Shown: positions 8,622 to 18,500, counted from the stretch's first letter. The stretch is DNA of 64,000 nucleotides from an uncultured Marvinbryantia sp. (GCF_905201705.1 NZ_CAJKOX010000024.1:1-64000); one strand, 5' to 3'. Translations and numbers: made by a program. The notes: generated by a model from the letters alone, not told the origin.

Positions 8622-9644
8622 ATGAATATTACACGGAAGCGATTGTGGAAATCGGTATTGCAGGCAGTGAAGGTGGCGGTCGGGAGCAGCTTTGCGATCT
8701 GGCTTGCGCGGGCGCTCGGACTTTCATTTGCGGCGTCTGCGGGCACGATCGCAATGCTCACTATTCTCACGACCAAATGGGAAACCGTTCGGCTGTCCGG
8801 GTTCCGTATCCTCACGTTTGTGATCGCGGTATTTGTCGCCTGGATCACGATTTCGCGGCTGCATAGCGAATGGCTGGCATATGGGATCTTTATGCTTGTC
8901 ATGACGCTTCTGTGCGATCTTTTCGGGTGGATGGCGGCGCTCTCGGTAAACGCGGTGATCGGCACGCATTTTCTGGAGACGCAGAACTTCACGGCGGAGG
9001 CGATCCGAAACGAATTTTGCCTGCTTTTGATCGGTATTTCCATTGCGCTTGTGTTAAATCTCTTTCATAATAACAGGGTGCGGAAAAAGGATCTTATCCG
9101 GAACATGCGCTATGTCGAGAACCGGCTGCAGATGATCATGGGGGAGATCGCTTCTTATCTTTCCTGCCGGGAGATGGAGCGGAATGTCTGGGAGGACATC
9201 ATCTGGCTGGAGGATCAGCTGCGTGAATTTATCCGCGACGCCCATGAGTACCAGGACAACACCTTCCATTCTCATCCGGGCTATTATATCGACTACTTTG
9301 AGATGCGCCTGCAGCAGTGCGGGGTGCTGCACAACCTGCATTACGAGATGAAAAAAATCCGCAATATGCCCGTGCAGGCGCGGGTGATCGCGGAATTCGT
9401 GCTGGATACAGCGGACTATGTGATTGAAAAAAATGTTCCCACCGTGCAGATACAGAAGCTGGACGACATCTTTCTGGCAATGAAGGATGAGCCGCTTCCG
9501 GTCACGCGGGAGGAGTTTGAGAGCCGTGCGCTGCTCTATCACATCCTTATGGATCTGGAGGAGTTTCTTGTATTCAAAAAGCGCTTCGTGGAAGGGATGG
9601 ACGAGACGCAGAGAAAGCTTTACTGGGAGAGTAATCAGGTATAG
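8622..9644 (+). CDS. Aromatic acid exporter-family (FUSC/DUF939-type) membrane protein
   Basis: 340 residues. The N-terminal half (about 8-150) has five or six hydrophobic segments, beginning with SVLQAVKVAVGSSFAIWLARALG, and matches the ArAE_1 layout of one half of a FUSC transporter. The C-terminal half is helical and charged (NMRYVENRLQMIMGEIA onward) and probably cytoplasmic. The family is associated with efflux of aromatic acids, but substrates are largely unproven. The ribosome-binding site is GGGAGGGAA. It ends four nucleotides from the stop of the converging lysozyme gene, with no terminator hairpin between them. Confidence 0.78.
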   Translation: MNITRKRLWKSVLQAVKVAVGSSFAIWLARALGLSFAASAGTIAMLTILTTKWETVRLSGFRILTFVIAVFVAWITISRLHSEWLAYGIFMLVMTLLCDLFGWMAALSVNAVIGTHFLETQNFTAEAIRNEFCLLLIGISIALVLNLFHNNRVRKKDLIRNMRYVENRLQMIMGEIASYLSCREMERNVWEDIIWLEDQLREFIRDAHEYQDNTFHSHPGYYIDYFEMRLQQCGVLHNLHYEMKKIRNMPVQARVIAEFVLDTADYVIEKNVPTVQIQKLDDIFLAMKDEPLPVTREEFESRALLYHILMDLEEFLVFKKRFVEGMDETQRKLYWESNQV

Positions 9645-9648
9645 CAAT

Positions 9649-10410
9649 TTATAGTTCTATATATTGCAGCACATGCGACACATACTGTGGATCTCCATAT
9701 GTCTCCCATCCAAGCTCCGCTTTCATTTTTTCAGAAAATTCAAAGGCGTTTTCCTCGGAGTAGCCGCCGTAGTTGGCGATCGCCCATCCTGCGTAGTCGT
9801 TGCCGAAGTTGTATTCCTGCAGGGCGAGCTTCAGCGCGTTTGTGTCGGATATGCTCTTGCATTCTGCCTGTTCGAGGCAGTAGGCGAAGGTCTCGACGCC
9901 CACCCGGATGGAGTAGGCGGTGTCGGCGATGCTGCCCGGCGTGTTATCATATTCCGTGTTGAACGGGCTTTCTGAGCACTGAAAAATATCGGTGCCCTGC
10001 CCGGAGCTTTCCTGCTGCATCAGCGCGAGCAGCAGCGTGGAGTATTCGGAAATGCCGAATTCTTTGCACTGACTGGCAACGGCATCAGCATATTGCAGGA
10101 CATCGGAGTTGACGCCTACAAGCTTGCCGCGGTTTACTGTGCGGTGTGAAAAACGCGGTAAAATGAACGCCGCGAAAACGATCACGATGACAGACAACGC
10201 CGCACATCCGAGAATGATGCGCTGCCTTGCCACCTGCTGCCTGCGCAGCTCGGTGGCGGTGAGGGAGGCTGTCTCCCGTTTGCTGCGCGCTGTGCGGCGC
10301 GAAGTTCCGCTGCCTGCCACGCGTGAGGATTTCCTTCCCTGGCGCTTTTTTGCGGTATTTTTTTCAGCTTTTGCTGCTTTTTTGACAGCCGTTTTCTTTT
10401 GTGTACTCAT
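9649..10410 (-). CDS. Membrane-anchored lysozyme-like peptidoglycan hydrolase (CwlT N-terminal type)
   Basis: 253 residues. A very basic N-terminal tail (~1-60, many K/R/S/T) precedes a single membrane helix (IILGCAALSVIVIVFAAFIL), giving an inside-tail, outside-enzyme topology. The extracellular domain begins at about 95 and carries LLALMQQESSGQG; the Glu in this motif is the expected muramidase catalytic residue, followed by the family ES[P]FN, SI.VGV and NFG..Y patterns. The related CwlT proteins belong to conjugative elements, but here the NlpC/P60 half is missing and no conjugation genes lie nearby, so a role in wall remodelling is more likely. Confidence 0.85.
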   Translation of the reverse strand: MSTQKKTAVKKAAKAEKNTAKKRQGRKSSRVAGSGTSRRTARSKRETASLTATELRRQQVARQRIILGCAALSVIVIVFAAFILPRFSHRTVNRGKLVGVNSDVLQYADAVASQCKEFGISEYSTLLLALMQQESSGQGTDIFQCSESPFNTEYDNTPGSIADTAYSIRVGVETFAYCLEQAECKSISDTNALKLALQEYNFGNDYAGWAIANYGGYSEENAFEFSEKMKAELGWETYGDPQYVSHVLQYIEL

Positions 10411-10497
10411 TAATCTTCCTTTTCAAAAAGAAACGACCCGGCTCCTGGGGGTTCATTTTCAGCAGGGTGGTTTCTGCAAAATCTATGTAAATTTAAG

Positions 10498-10526
10498 TTG
10501 TATTTTCTTTTTATAGTTATTATAAT
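10498..10526 (+). promoter_or_regulatory. Promoter of the galactokinase-family gene
   Basis: TTGTAT (10498-10503), 17-nt spacer, TATAAT (10521-10526). It would give a 5' leader of about 85 nt before the AUG at 10620. No operator palindrome was noticed. Confidence 0.65.
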
Positions 10527-10619
10527 CGAAGAGGAAGCTGCTGTAAACGAAAGGTTTTCTTAACTTCGCTCCGGCAGGATTCCGTCCGATGTTCAAAAAT
10601 AATCAAGGGGGATGTACCT

Positions 10620-11909
10620 ATGAAGCAGAATCAGATGGCAGAAGTGCTGGAGAAAAGCAGCGTAAAAGAATTATTTGCCGACCTGTACGGACAGGACAAC
10701 ATAGAGGAGAACATGCAGCGCTACCGTGAGCTTGCGGCGGGATTTGCAAAGAATTTCGGCGATGTGGAATTTGAATTGTTTTCCTCTCCGGGGCGCACAG
10801 AGATCGGCGGCAACCATACCGATCACAATCATGGAAAGGTGCTTGCAGGCAGTGTGAACCAGGACTGTATCTGCGCGGCGCGCAAAAATGATTCCAATCA
10901 GATACATATTATCAGCGAAACGTTCCATCAGGATTTTGTCATTGATCTGGACAAGCTGGAGCCGGATGCAAAGACCACCGGCACGGTGCCGCTGATCAAG
11001 GGAATCCTTGCCGGTTTTAAGGAGAGAGGATTTGCGGTAGGCGGCTTTGACGCGTTCACCACAAGCAATGTGATCAGCGCGGCGGGCGTCAGCTCTTCGG
11101 CGTCCTTTGAAATGCTGATCTGTTCGATTTTGAATTACTTCTTTAACGATAATAAAATGACCGTCACAAACTATGCACATGCAGGACGCTATGCGGAAAA
11201 TGTCTATTGGAAAAAGGCGTCCGGACTGCTTGACCAGATGGCGTGTGCGTGCGGCGGCGTTGTTACGATCGATTTTGCTGATAACGAGAATCCGAAGGTG
11301 GAAAAGATCGATTTCAGTCTGGATGCGATCGGCTGTGACCTTCTGATCGTCAATACCGGAAAGGGTCACGCCAACATGAGCGACGAGTATTCCGCAGTTC
11401 CGGTGGAGATGAAAAAGGCGGCTGCCTATTTTGGAAAAGAAGTCCTGGCAGAAGTACCGTATGAGAAATTCATGGAAGAGATTCCGCGTCTGCGCACTGC
11501 GCTTGGGGACCGCTGCGTGATGCGCGCGCTGCATTTCTACAGTGAAAATGCCCGCGTGGACGAGGAAGTGGCAGCGTTAAAGGAAAAACGTTACGACGAC
11601 TTCCTGCATCTGATCTGCGAGTCCGGCGATTCCTCCTGGAAGTGGCTGCAGAACTGCTACTGCATCGAGACGCCGCAGGAGCAGGCAATCTGTGTGGCGC
11701 TTGCCATGACGGAGCTGTACCGCCGAAGCAAGGGCATCAAAAAGAGCGCCTGCCGTATCCACGGCGGCGGCTTTGCCGGGGTGATCATGGTGATACTTCC
11801 GAAGGAGTATACAGATGACTTCACAAAATATATTGAAGAAAAATTAAACGACAAGTGCGTGTACAAAATGACGATCCGCAAATACGGCGCGATCCATATG
11901 GAACTGTAA
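10620..11909 (+). CDS. galK: Galactokinase-family GHMP sugar kinase
   Basis: 429 residues; a cytoplasmic kinase expected to phosphorylate galactose at C1 using ATP. The galactokinase signature appears as SSPGRTEIGGNHTDHNHGK (~57-75), the GHMP ATP-binding motif as AAGVSSSASFE (~155) and the third motif as HGGGFAGVIMV (~380). The catalytic Asp is expected in the SGLLDQMACACGG segment. GHMP relatives acting on other sugars share these motifs, so galactose specificity is likely rather than proven, especially as no galT or galE is adjacent. It is monocistronic with its own promoter and a bidirectional terminator. Confidence 0.85.
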   Translation: MKQNQMAEVLEKSSVKELFADLYGQDNIEENMQRYRELAAGFAKNFGDVEFELFSSPGRTEIGGNHTDHNHGKVLAGSVNQDCICAARKNDSNQIHIISETFHQDFVIDLDKLEPDAKTTGTVPLIKGILAGFKERGFAVGGFDAFTTSNVISAAGVSSSASFEMLICSILNYFFNDNKMTVTNYAHAGRYAENVYWKKASGLLDQMACACGGVVTIDFADNENPKVEKIDFSLDAIGCDLLIVNTGKGHANMSDEYSAVPVEMKKAAAYFGKEVLAEVPYEKFMEEIPRLRTALGDRCVMRALHFYSENARVDEEVAALKEKRYDDFLHLICESGDSSWKWLQNCYCIETPQEQAICVALAMTELYRRSKGIKKSACRIHGGGFAGVIMVILPKEYTDDFTKYIEEKLNDKCVYKMTIRKYGAIHMEL

Positions 11910-11915
11910 AAAACA

Positions 11916-11940
11916 GCCCTGCTTCTTCACGGAGCAGGGC
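11916..11940. terminator. Bidirectional terminator between galK and the MFS gene
   Basis: GCCCTGCT (11916-11923) and AGCAGGGC (11933-11940) form a perfect stem. Read on the minus strand it is followed by TGTTTTTT, a good U-tract for the MFS gene; on the plus strand the tail is ATTTATATT. Confidence 0.82.
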
Positions 11941-11961
11941 ATTTATATTATGTCTCCCATC

Positions 11962-13263
11962 TCATCGGGCATTTTTAAAGAGAGCTCTTGCCGGAAGCGC
12001 TACCGCCAGGGATGCGGCTGCAGAAAAAAGGATCACAGCCTCCTCGAATCCGCGGCAGCGCTCAAAGAGGATTCCGTAAAGAGCACATCCGAGCGGCTGC
12101 GCGCACATGGAAACGGTCATGATGACGGAAATCACTTTGCCAAGCAGCGCCTCCGGGGTTTCCGCCTGGACGAAGGAGAGCACCTGTATCGTAAATACGG
12201 AACACAGCGCCATTAGAAGGAAACAGCAGATAACCAGAACCGCATAGGTGAAATGTGCGGACGGCGAGAGCATTACGGCAATTCCCATCGGGAAAATAAG
12301 CGCGGCGGCAAAGATGAGCAGATTTCCGGCATATTGAATACCGCTCTGTCCGCCTTGCGCCTGCATAGTGTTCGAATCGCAGGAGATTCGGGCGGATGCG
12401 GCAAGGCGGGAGGCAAAAATCCCGGCGCAGATGCCGCCCGCCAGACCACCGGCTGCCAGCGCGCCCTCCGCGAAGCCGCAGAGCCGGTTTGCGAGAGTCG
12501 CGGAGAAGGGCAGAACCTCTGTGATCAGATAAGGAAGCCCGACTGTGAGCATTGCGGACAAAAAGAAATTAATGGCGCAGACGATCAGAAGACTCTTGCC
12601 GATCACGGTTTTTCTGCGAAAGATAAACGAGAGACTTTCGCCAAAATCCGTTCGAAGCATGGAAAGAAGTCTTTGCGTACGCTGCGGGCGTGTATATGGA
12701 ATGTAGATAAAAAGCTCCATGACGGCGGAGAGCGCAAAGCAGACGGTGCAGAGCAAAAGTAGCGTCTTCAGTCCACAGACGCTGAAAAGGACGCCGCCAA
12801 GTGCCGGACCGAGCAGAGAAGCGAGGGAGTTGACGCTGTTGATAACAGCGTTTGCATGTATCAGATGCTCTGAGCCGGCAAGCGCCGGGATCGCAGCCTG
12901 CACGGCCGGGCGGTATGCGCCTGCGATGCCGTACAGCGCCATGAGCACGGCGGTAAGCAGGAGAACGGGATTCCCGGCGTCCATCAGAAGAAAAAGGACA
13001 AAAACCAGAGCGGAGGCGGAAAAATCAAGCGCTGCCATGATATTGCGCTTATTTACCCTGTCCGCGATGATGCCGCCGACAGGCGAGAGCAGGATGGAGG
13101 GGATAAGGGCGCAGGCAGTCACCGTGCCGTACAGCTGTGCGGAGCCGGTCAGGTTCAAAAGATACAGCGGCAGCGCGAAGCAGAGGGCGGCATTGCCGAA
13201 CAGTGAGATAATTTGTCCGATGACCACAAGTGTAAAATCTTTGGAAAACAGGTTCTTTTTCAT
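11962..13263 (-). CDS. MFS efflux transporter (MFS_3 type)
   Basis: 433 residues with twelve predicted membrane segments. The first helix and loop (IGQIISLFGNAALCFALPLYL) and the loop 2-3 motif GGIIADRVNKRN are typical of the MFS_3 group that holds macrolide and siderophore exporters. A central cytoplasmic loop follows segment six, and a long internal stretch with SCDSNTMQAQGGQSG sits between later helices. It is preceded by the TetR gene in the same direction and by an operator-like palindrome shared with that regulator, so it is probably a drug or metabolite exporter induced when the regulator binds ligand. The substrate is unknown. Confidence 0.85.
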   Translation of the reverse strand: MKKNLFSKDFTLVVIGQIISLFGNAALCFALPLYLLNLTGSAQLYGTVTACALIPSILLSPVGGIIADRVNKRNIMAALDFSASALVFVLFLLMDAGNPVLLLTAVLMALYGIAGAYRPAVQAAIPALAGSEHLIHANAVINSVNSLASLLGPALGGVLFSVCGLKTLLLLCTVCFALSAVMELFIYIPYTRPQRTQRLLSMLRTDFGESLSFIFRRKTVIGKSLLIVCAINFFLSAMLTVGLPYLITEVLPFSATLANRLCGFAEGALAAGGLAGGICAGIFASRLAASARISCDSNTMQAQGGQSGIQYAGNLLIFAAALIFPMGIAVMLSPSAHFTYAVLVICCFLLMALCSVFTIQVLSFVQAETPEALLGKVISVIMTVSMCAQPLGCALYGILFERCRGFEEAVILFSAAASLAVALPARALFKNAR

Positions 13264-13280
13264 AAAAATCCTCCTTTTAA

Positions 13281-13309
13281 TACCGACCTGCGGTATGTAT
13301 AATAGTAAA
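13281..13309 (-). promoter_or_regulatory. Promoter and operator of the MFS gene
   Basis: On the minus strand TATTAT forms a -10, with CAGACA 16 nt upstream as a weak -35. Immediately downstream lies ACATACCGCAGGTCGGTAT, where ATACCG and CGGTAT are inverted arms. The left half ACATACC and the central GGT match the TetR gene operator at 14043-14059, so both promoters are probably controlled by the same protein. Confidence 0.65.
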
Positions 13310-13355
13310 AAACTGCCACCTGTCTGGTTGCTGATCGAAACAGCCGTACAGGTGG
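13305..13355 (-). terminator. Terminator of the TetR gene
   Basis: Minus-strand CCACCTGT and ACAGGTGG are outer arms enclosing an inner GCTG/CAGC pair, followed by CAGTTTTTTACT. The U-tract runs directly into the -10 region of the MFS promoter, so the two genes are separate units packed end to end. Confidence 0.8.
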
Positions 13356-13359
13356 AAAA

Positions 13360-14013
13360 TTATCGGTGTTCCTGGTAAATTGCAGACAGCTCCTCCATGC
13401 GGTGCAGCATATCCCCATCCACAACATGCAGCCCGATACCGTCCAGAAGCTGCTGGAAAACTTTGAATTTATTGTGCGTTTTTTCCACGGAATCGCCGAA
13501 GATCATGGGATTCAGCCAGAAGTTTGCAAGCAGCATCAGCATCTCGGAAAATTCCTCCGGATGCGCTGTCTGGATAGTACCGTCCGCAATGCCCTGCTCA
13601 ATGATCGGCTGGATATAGTTGGGCGCGGAATCGTTCAGACTCCCGTCCAGAATCATAAAAAGCAGCTGCGGATTATCGCCGAAATTCGGCGCGGCAGTAA
13701 ACAGCTCGTTCTGCATGGGATTTGTGACAGATTCCCTGAAAAGCATTTTCAGCTTTTCTGCTCCGGTAAGTCCCTTGCGGTCGCGGATAGCGGCGAGCTG
13801 CGCGTTCGATTGTGCGGACAAACGATCGGTGACTGCGATCAGAATTTCTTCCTTTGATTTAAAATGGTGATAGATCGCGCCCTTACTCAAACCTCCAAGC
13901 TGGTCGATGATATCCTGGATGGACGTATGCTCATAGCCTTTCTGCATAAACAGGCGGTAAGCCGTGTCCAATATTAAATTTACTGTTTCTTCCGGGTGTT
14001 TATTTCTTGCCAT
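13360..14013 (-). CDS. TetR/AcrR-family transcriptional regulator
   Basis: 217 residues; a dimeric DNA-binding repressor. The N-terminal helix-turn-helix (about 10-55) reads TVNLILDTAYRLFMQKGYEH, then TSIQDIIDQLGGLSKGAIYHHF, the canonical TetR motif. The C-terminal ligand-binding region (60-217) is unlike any I can name. The start at 14013 is supported by GAGGA 8 nt upstream; the long open frame that continues upstream antisense to the surface-protein genes is not coding. A perfect palindrome over the transcription start suggests autorepression, and a related palindrome precedes the MFS gene. Confidence 0.92.
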   Translation of the reverse strand: MARNKHPEETVNLILDTAYRLFMQKGYEHTSIQDIIDQLGGLSKGAIYHHFKSKEEILIAVTDRLSAQSNAQLAAIRDRKGLTGAEKLKMLFRESVTNPMQNELFTAAPNFGDNPQLLFMILDGSLNDSAPNYIQPIIEQGIADGTIQTAHPEEFSEMLMLLANFWLNPMIFGDSVEKTHNKFKVFQQLLDGIGLHVVDGDMLHRMEELSAIYQEHR

Positions 14014-14042
14014 GATGATTTCCTCAGAAAATTTTCGTGAAA

Positions 14043-14059
14043 ACATACCGTTGGTATGT
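14043..14059. promoter_or_regulatory. TetR operator (palindrome)
   Basis: ACATACC-GTT-GGTATGT is a perfect 7-bp inverted repeat immediately downstream of the TetR gene -10, where a bound repressor would block initiation. Confidence 0.82.
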
Positions 14060-14061
14060 AA

Positions 14062-14090
14062 AGGATAGCACATGGGAATTCCCCTGTCAA
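14062..14090 (-). promoter_or_regulatory. Promoter of the TetR gene
   Basis: Minus-strand TTGACA (14085-14090), 17-nt spacer and TATCCT (14062-14067) with an upstream TGC. The spacer itself contains the palindrome GGGAATTCCC (14074-14083). Confidence 0.85.
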
Positions 14091-14154
14091 GTAAAGGTTG
14101 CATAAAAAATAAAAAAATTGTGCGTAATTGTTGTCTAAGTTTCCGATAAATGTT

Positions 14155-14183
14155 TTGACATTGAAAGAGAACGTTGATAAAAT
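14155..14183 (+). promoter_or_regulatory. Promoter of the large surface-protein operon
   Basis: TTGACA (14155-14160), 17-nt spacer and TAAAAT (14178-14183) preceded by TGA. It gives a leader of about 105 nt that contains the hairpin at 14206-14258. Confidence 0.8.
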
Positions 14184-14205
14184 TAATGTAATTACTGAAT
14201 TTTTC

Positions 14206-14258
14206 GTTACTGTTCACGCCAGCTTCAGACACCTGCTGTGAACGGAGTGAACAGCAAC
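14206..14258. repeat. Hairpin repeat, copy 2, in the 5' leader of the surface-protein operon
   Basis: GTTACTGTTCAC (14206-14217) pairs with GTGAACAGCAAC (14247-14258), 11 of 12 Watson-Crick with one G-U. It shares the core GAACGGAGTGAACAG with the element at 26-54. No U-tract follows, so it looks like a leader structure or dispersed palindrome, not a terminator. Confidence 0.7.
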
Positions 14259-14295
14259 AATTTTTTGAAAACATCAGGCGAGGAGGAGATGGGCT

Positions 14296-15510
14296 ATGAA
14301 GCGAAAGAGAAGAGGATTTTATGCAATTCTGTTTGCGGTCGGGCTTGTGCTGACGGGCAGCGCCGCAGTGCTGGCAGAGGAAACGGCAGCGGAAGGGGCT
14401 GCGGAGATTGACGCGGCAGTGCAGGAAGCAGGAACGGACAGCAGTGCGGCGCAGGAAACGGATGCAGCGGATACGGTACAGAACCAGGTGCCGCATGTGC
14501 TGACGCCGTATCAGACGAATAATTTCACTCTGTGGGATAATGAGCCGACGGAAGCGTTTTATATGATGGCGGCAGAATATAAGCAGGGGCTGACACCTGC
14601 AAATTACGACAGCTACCGCCAGGCGCTCTATAACCTGGACGGGCAGTTTTCGAAGGTAACGATGGAGGTCGGACATATCGACGGCGAGCGGAACGGCAGC
14701 GCAACGCTGTATATTTACAAAGACGGTGAGCTGGCGCAGACCGTACAGCTTGCAAGCGATATGATGACGCAGAAGCTGGAGCTGGATACGACGGGTGTGA
14801 AGCAGCTGCGCCTGGATCAGGAGGGCGGCGATGCGGCATACGGCTACGCGAATGTGACAGGCTTCGGCGGGCATAATTTTGTGGCGGAAATGACGCAGGT
14901 TGTTTCGGTGTTCAGCGACGGCGTTTACACCTACACCTGCAAAGACTGCGGATATTCCTACGGCGAGACGATCCCGGAGCAGAGCGCGTGCGTGCCGTAT
15001 CTGACGCCGTATCAGGTAACGAATCTGTATTCGCTTGAGGAAACGGAGGATACGCAGGACTGCTTCTATGTGATGGGCAAGGCGTATTATAAAGGAGCGA
15101 TCCCGGAGAACTACGATTCGACGCGGGAGGCGTTTTACAATCTGGGCCAGAAATACAACAGCGTTACCTTTACAGTCGGGCACCAGGACAATGAGCGGAA
15201 CGGAGACGCTCTGCTGCGCGTATTCGGAGACGGCAATCTGATGAAGGAGCTGGAGCTGACGAAGGATATGCTGAACCAGACCATCACGATCAATACGGTC
15301 GGCGTCACGCAGCTGAAGATTTCCTATGAGGGCGGCGACAGCAATTATGCGATTTTCGATATGAGCTACGAATCTGCAGAGACGTGGGAGCATAATTTCC
15401 AGAAGGAGGTGCTGCTTGAGGCGACGGTCGGGCAGACGGGGATCTGCACATATACCTGTGTGAACTGCGGTTCCTCCTACACGGAGATTATTCCGGCGGT
15501 GGATGACTAA
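14296..15510 (+). CDS. Secreted protein with two NPCBM-like modules, each followed by a CxxC knuckle
   Basis: 404 residues. A signal peptide (about 1-28, ending AAVLAEE) is followed by an acidic Ala-rich linker to ~60. The rest is an internal duplication: module 1 (~64-200) and module 2 (~232-375) share LTPYQ, FYNL/LYNL, VGH.D.ERNG and the NPCBM-like pattern of beta strands with KLELDTTGVKQLRL and TITINTVGVTQLKI. Each module ends in a short motif, TCKDCGYSYGETIP (Cys 215, 218) and TCVNCGSSYTEIIP (Cys 388, 391), which may bind zinc. There is no sortase signal. It is first in an operon with two larger surface proteins, 29 nt before the next gene. Carbohydrate binding is inferred from the NPCBM resemblance only. 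Confidence 0.75.
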   Translation: MKRKRRGFYAILFAVGLVLTGSAAVLAEETAAEGAAEIDAAVQEAGTDSSAAQETDAADTVQNQVPHVLTPYQTNNFTLWDNEPTEAFYMMAAEYKQGLTPANYDSYRQALYNLDGQFSKVTMEVGHIDGERNGSATLYIYKDGELAQTVQLASDMMTQKLELDTTGVKQLRLDQEGGDAAYGYANVTGFGGHNFVAEMTQVVSVFSDGVYTYTCKDCGYSYGETIPEQSACVPYLTPYQVTNLYSLEETEDTQDCFYVMGKAYYKGAIPENYDSTREAFYNLGQKYNSVTFTVGHQDNERNGDALLRVFGDGNLMKELELTKDMLNQTITINTVGVTQLKISYEGGDSNYAIFDMSYESAETWEHNFQKEVLLEATVGQTGICTYTCVNCGSSYTEIIPAVDD

Positions 15511-15539
15511 AGCGGCAGCAGAAGAGAGGGAGGAAAGCG

Positions 15540-18500
15540 ATGTATTGTCATAATTGTGGAAAAGAAATTGAAAATGATGCGAAGCATTGTCCGCATTGCG
15601 GGGCACAGCAGCGGACGGCGCCTGCGGGCGGCGAGACGAAAGCACAGCAGACAGCTCCGTCGCAGAGCAGCGGAAATGGAAAAGACGGCGGAAAAAAGAA
15701 GCCAATGATATTTCTTGGCGCTGCCGTTGCCGTGGTGGTTGTTCTGGCGGTGGTTATTATGCTGGTTACCGGAAAACGCACGCTGGAGGTCATGGATTAT
15801 GTTGGGCTGAAGGTGGAGGGCTTAAGTACGGAGGGAACGGGAAGGGTTTCCTTTGATACGGATAAGCTGCTGGCGGATATCGGCGAAAAGAAAGCTCTGA
15901 CGGAGCGGGAAAAGGAAGATGTGGAGGCGCTGATCGCCGACGCGATGAAGGATTTTTCGATGTCAAAAAGCAGCCAGCTTGCAAACGGCGATGAAGTGAC
16001 TGTGGAAAGCAATCTGGATAAAAAGCTTCTGAATGACTATGGGATCGCGCTGAAAAATGGTTCTGCGGTTCTGACAGTGGCGGATCTGATCGAGATACAG
16101 GAAATCCGTCTGAATGATTATATGAAGATGGAGTTTTCCGGATTCGAGGGCGACGGATACGCTTATATCAGCACGGATTATGAGAAGCTGAAAAGCGATG
16201 TGGAAACGCAGGTGCGCGCGCTTGCCGGGGAGCAGGAGGCGGAGAGCTTTATTTCCGAAGAGCTTGGCAATTATCTGTATTCCTTCTATCTGGATGTACA
16301 GCCGTCGGGCGGACTCAAAAACGGCGATGAGGTGAAGGCGGCCATCAACATGGATAAACCGGAAATCAGTGAGTATGGTATCCGTTTTAGCTGGGAGGAT
16401 ATGACGGAGACGGCAGAGGGACTTTTGCCGACACATACGGTTGTCCTGACTGATTATTTAAATTGTGAGTTTTTCGGATATGACGGCGCCGGGTATGCCG
16501 ACATTGCGCTGGATACGGAAAAGCTGGGTGCGGATCTGCAGGCGGCGTTCGAAGAGGCGGGGCGCGGCGTTTACGGCGCTTTGCAGGAGGACGCAGATAT
16601 GGCGGCGGATCTGGAAAATGCCGTGAAGATTATCCGTGACAGCTGGCGCGGCAATTTTAACACGACGCTTGATAAGGAAACGGCGCTGACGAATGGGGAA
16701 ACGGTGACGCTGGAATGCGCATATGAGCAGGAGCCGCTGTATATTTACCAGATCGGCGTTTATCTGGAGGGCGGCACGAAGGAATTTACCGTGGAAAACC
16801 TCGAAGAGCCGCAGGAAGTTGACCTGACGGATGCGCTGACGGTAAGCTTTTCGGGAATATGCCCGAACGTGCGCGTGGAGCTGACGATTGATTACGATCA
16901 GCCCTATGTGTCGCTGACCTCGCTCTGGAGCATGAGCAGCAACGAACGGATCGTTGCAAAGAACGGTGACGTCTACGAGGGAGAGATCACATACGATGAG
17001 CAGGAAATGCTGGAGAACGGCTATCGTGTGACGAACAATCAGTACAGCTATGAGATCTCCGGGCTGAATACCTATGAGATCAACGTAAGCGAAGAAGAGC
17101 TTATTGCGTTGTCGCAGACATTTGAAGATTATGTGAGACAGAAATTTGTGAGCGCATCCGACAGCATTCTGGAGTATGCGGGCAGCGAAGGCTGGCTTGT
17201 CTGGAATGAGAGCGAGATGGCGCTGGATTCCTTTAAGCTTGCCTACAAGACGAATGAGGATTATACGGAAAACCGGCTGTATCTGGTATTCCACATGGCG
17301 GTGCCGCTGAAAACGCTGGACCGTCGGGCGGAGCAGCGGGATGCGTTTATGGTAATGTACGTTTCGGACATTGAACAGATGCCGGACGGTCAGCTTATGC
17401 TTGAAACAGACAGGAACGAGTCGCTGTTTATGACGGCGGAGGAAACACAGGATTATATTGCGCAGAATATTGCAGAGAACATGGAGGGCGCTGAGATTCT
17501 GAATGAATATGCGGCGGAGGAAGCGCCTGCGCCTGATACCACGGACACTGCGGAAATTTCGGGCATGGAAGTGGAAGAGGTACAGATACCGACCGGAGAA
17601 TTTGCGGACAACGTAAAGAGCCAGGCGGCAGCTTATGTGACTTATGAAGGGCATATCTATGCGCGGTATGACATGAACCTGAGCTGGAAGCTGGCAAATA
17701 CCTTCTGTGAGACGGCCGGCGGGCATCTTGCGACCATTACCTCGGAGCGCGAAAAAGCGGTGATCGAAAAGCTCCTGGAGGGTGCGCCTTTTGGCGAATA
17801 CTGGCTCGGAGCGACAGACGCCGACTGGGAAGGCGGCTGGCAGTGGATAACAGGCGAACCGTTTGAATGGACGGACTGGGACAGCGGACAGCCGGATAAT
17901 TCCGATTACGAAGAAGAAGGCGAAAACTATCTGGAGATGGGAAGCGGCTTTGGAAACCACTGGAATGATAACTATGGAGAAAATACCGACGGCGGTTTTA
18001 TTCTGGAAATCGAACCGGCGGCAGCGGAAATTGCGGATAATACGATAGAAGCGGAGCCGGATGACGGGGAAGCAGGCGCGGATACAGATGCAGCAGAAGA
18101 AACCACAGAGGCAGCAGATGCGGCAGAAGAAACCACAGAGGCAGCAGATGCGGCAGAAGAAACCACAGAGGCGGCAGATGCGGCAGAAGAAACTGCAGAG
18201 GCTGCAGCGCAGGAAGAAGAGCGTACAGAAGCAGCACAGGCATACCTTGCAGATCTCACACCTGAGGCATCCAATAGCTGCGGCATAGAAAAATATCTGA
18301 CGGATCCATACGGAAACGACCATTTTTACAGTCTGTATCTGGACGCGGCGCAGAGAGGTTCGATGACATATGACCTTGACGGAGCGTGGTCGAGGCTGAC
18401 CGGCACCATCAGCACCTGGACGGAAGCGGACAGCGGATGCAGCTTTGAAATTGCTATCTGGGGCGACGGCACGCTGCTGTTCTCGAAATATGATTACCGG

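Noticed and set aside
9649..10410. Conjugation-associated CwlT
   Set aside because: Lysozyme domain is similar, but the NlpC/P60 half and all conjugation genes are absent.
14014..15705. Long minus-strand open frame continuing upstream of the TetR gene
   Set aside because: Antisense to the surface-protein genes, Arg/His/Leu-rich shadow composition, passes through the TetR promoter and operator; the real start is at 14013.
16458..18323. 621-codon minus-strand open frame
   Set aside because: Lies opposite the lectin protein; composition (Arg, Cys, Phe, Ile runs) mirrors the opposite strand of Asp/Glu/Ala-rich codons and there is no ribosome-binding site.
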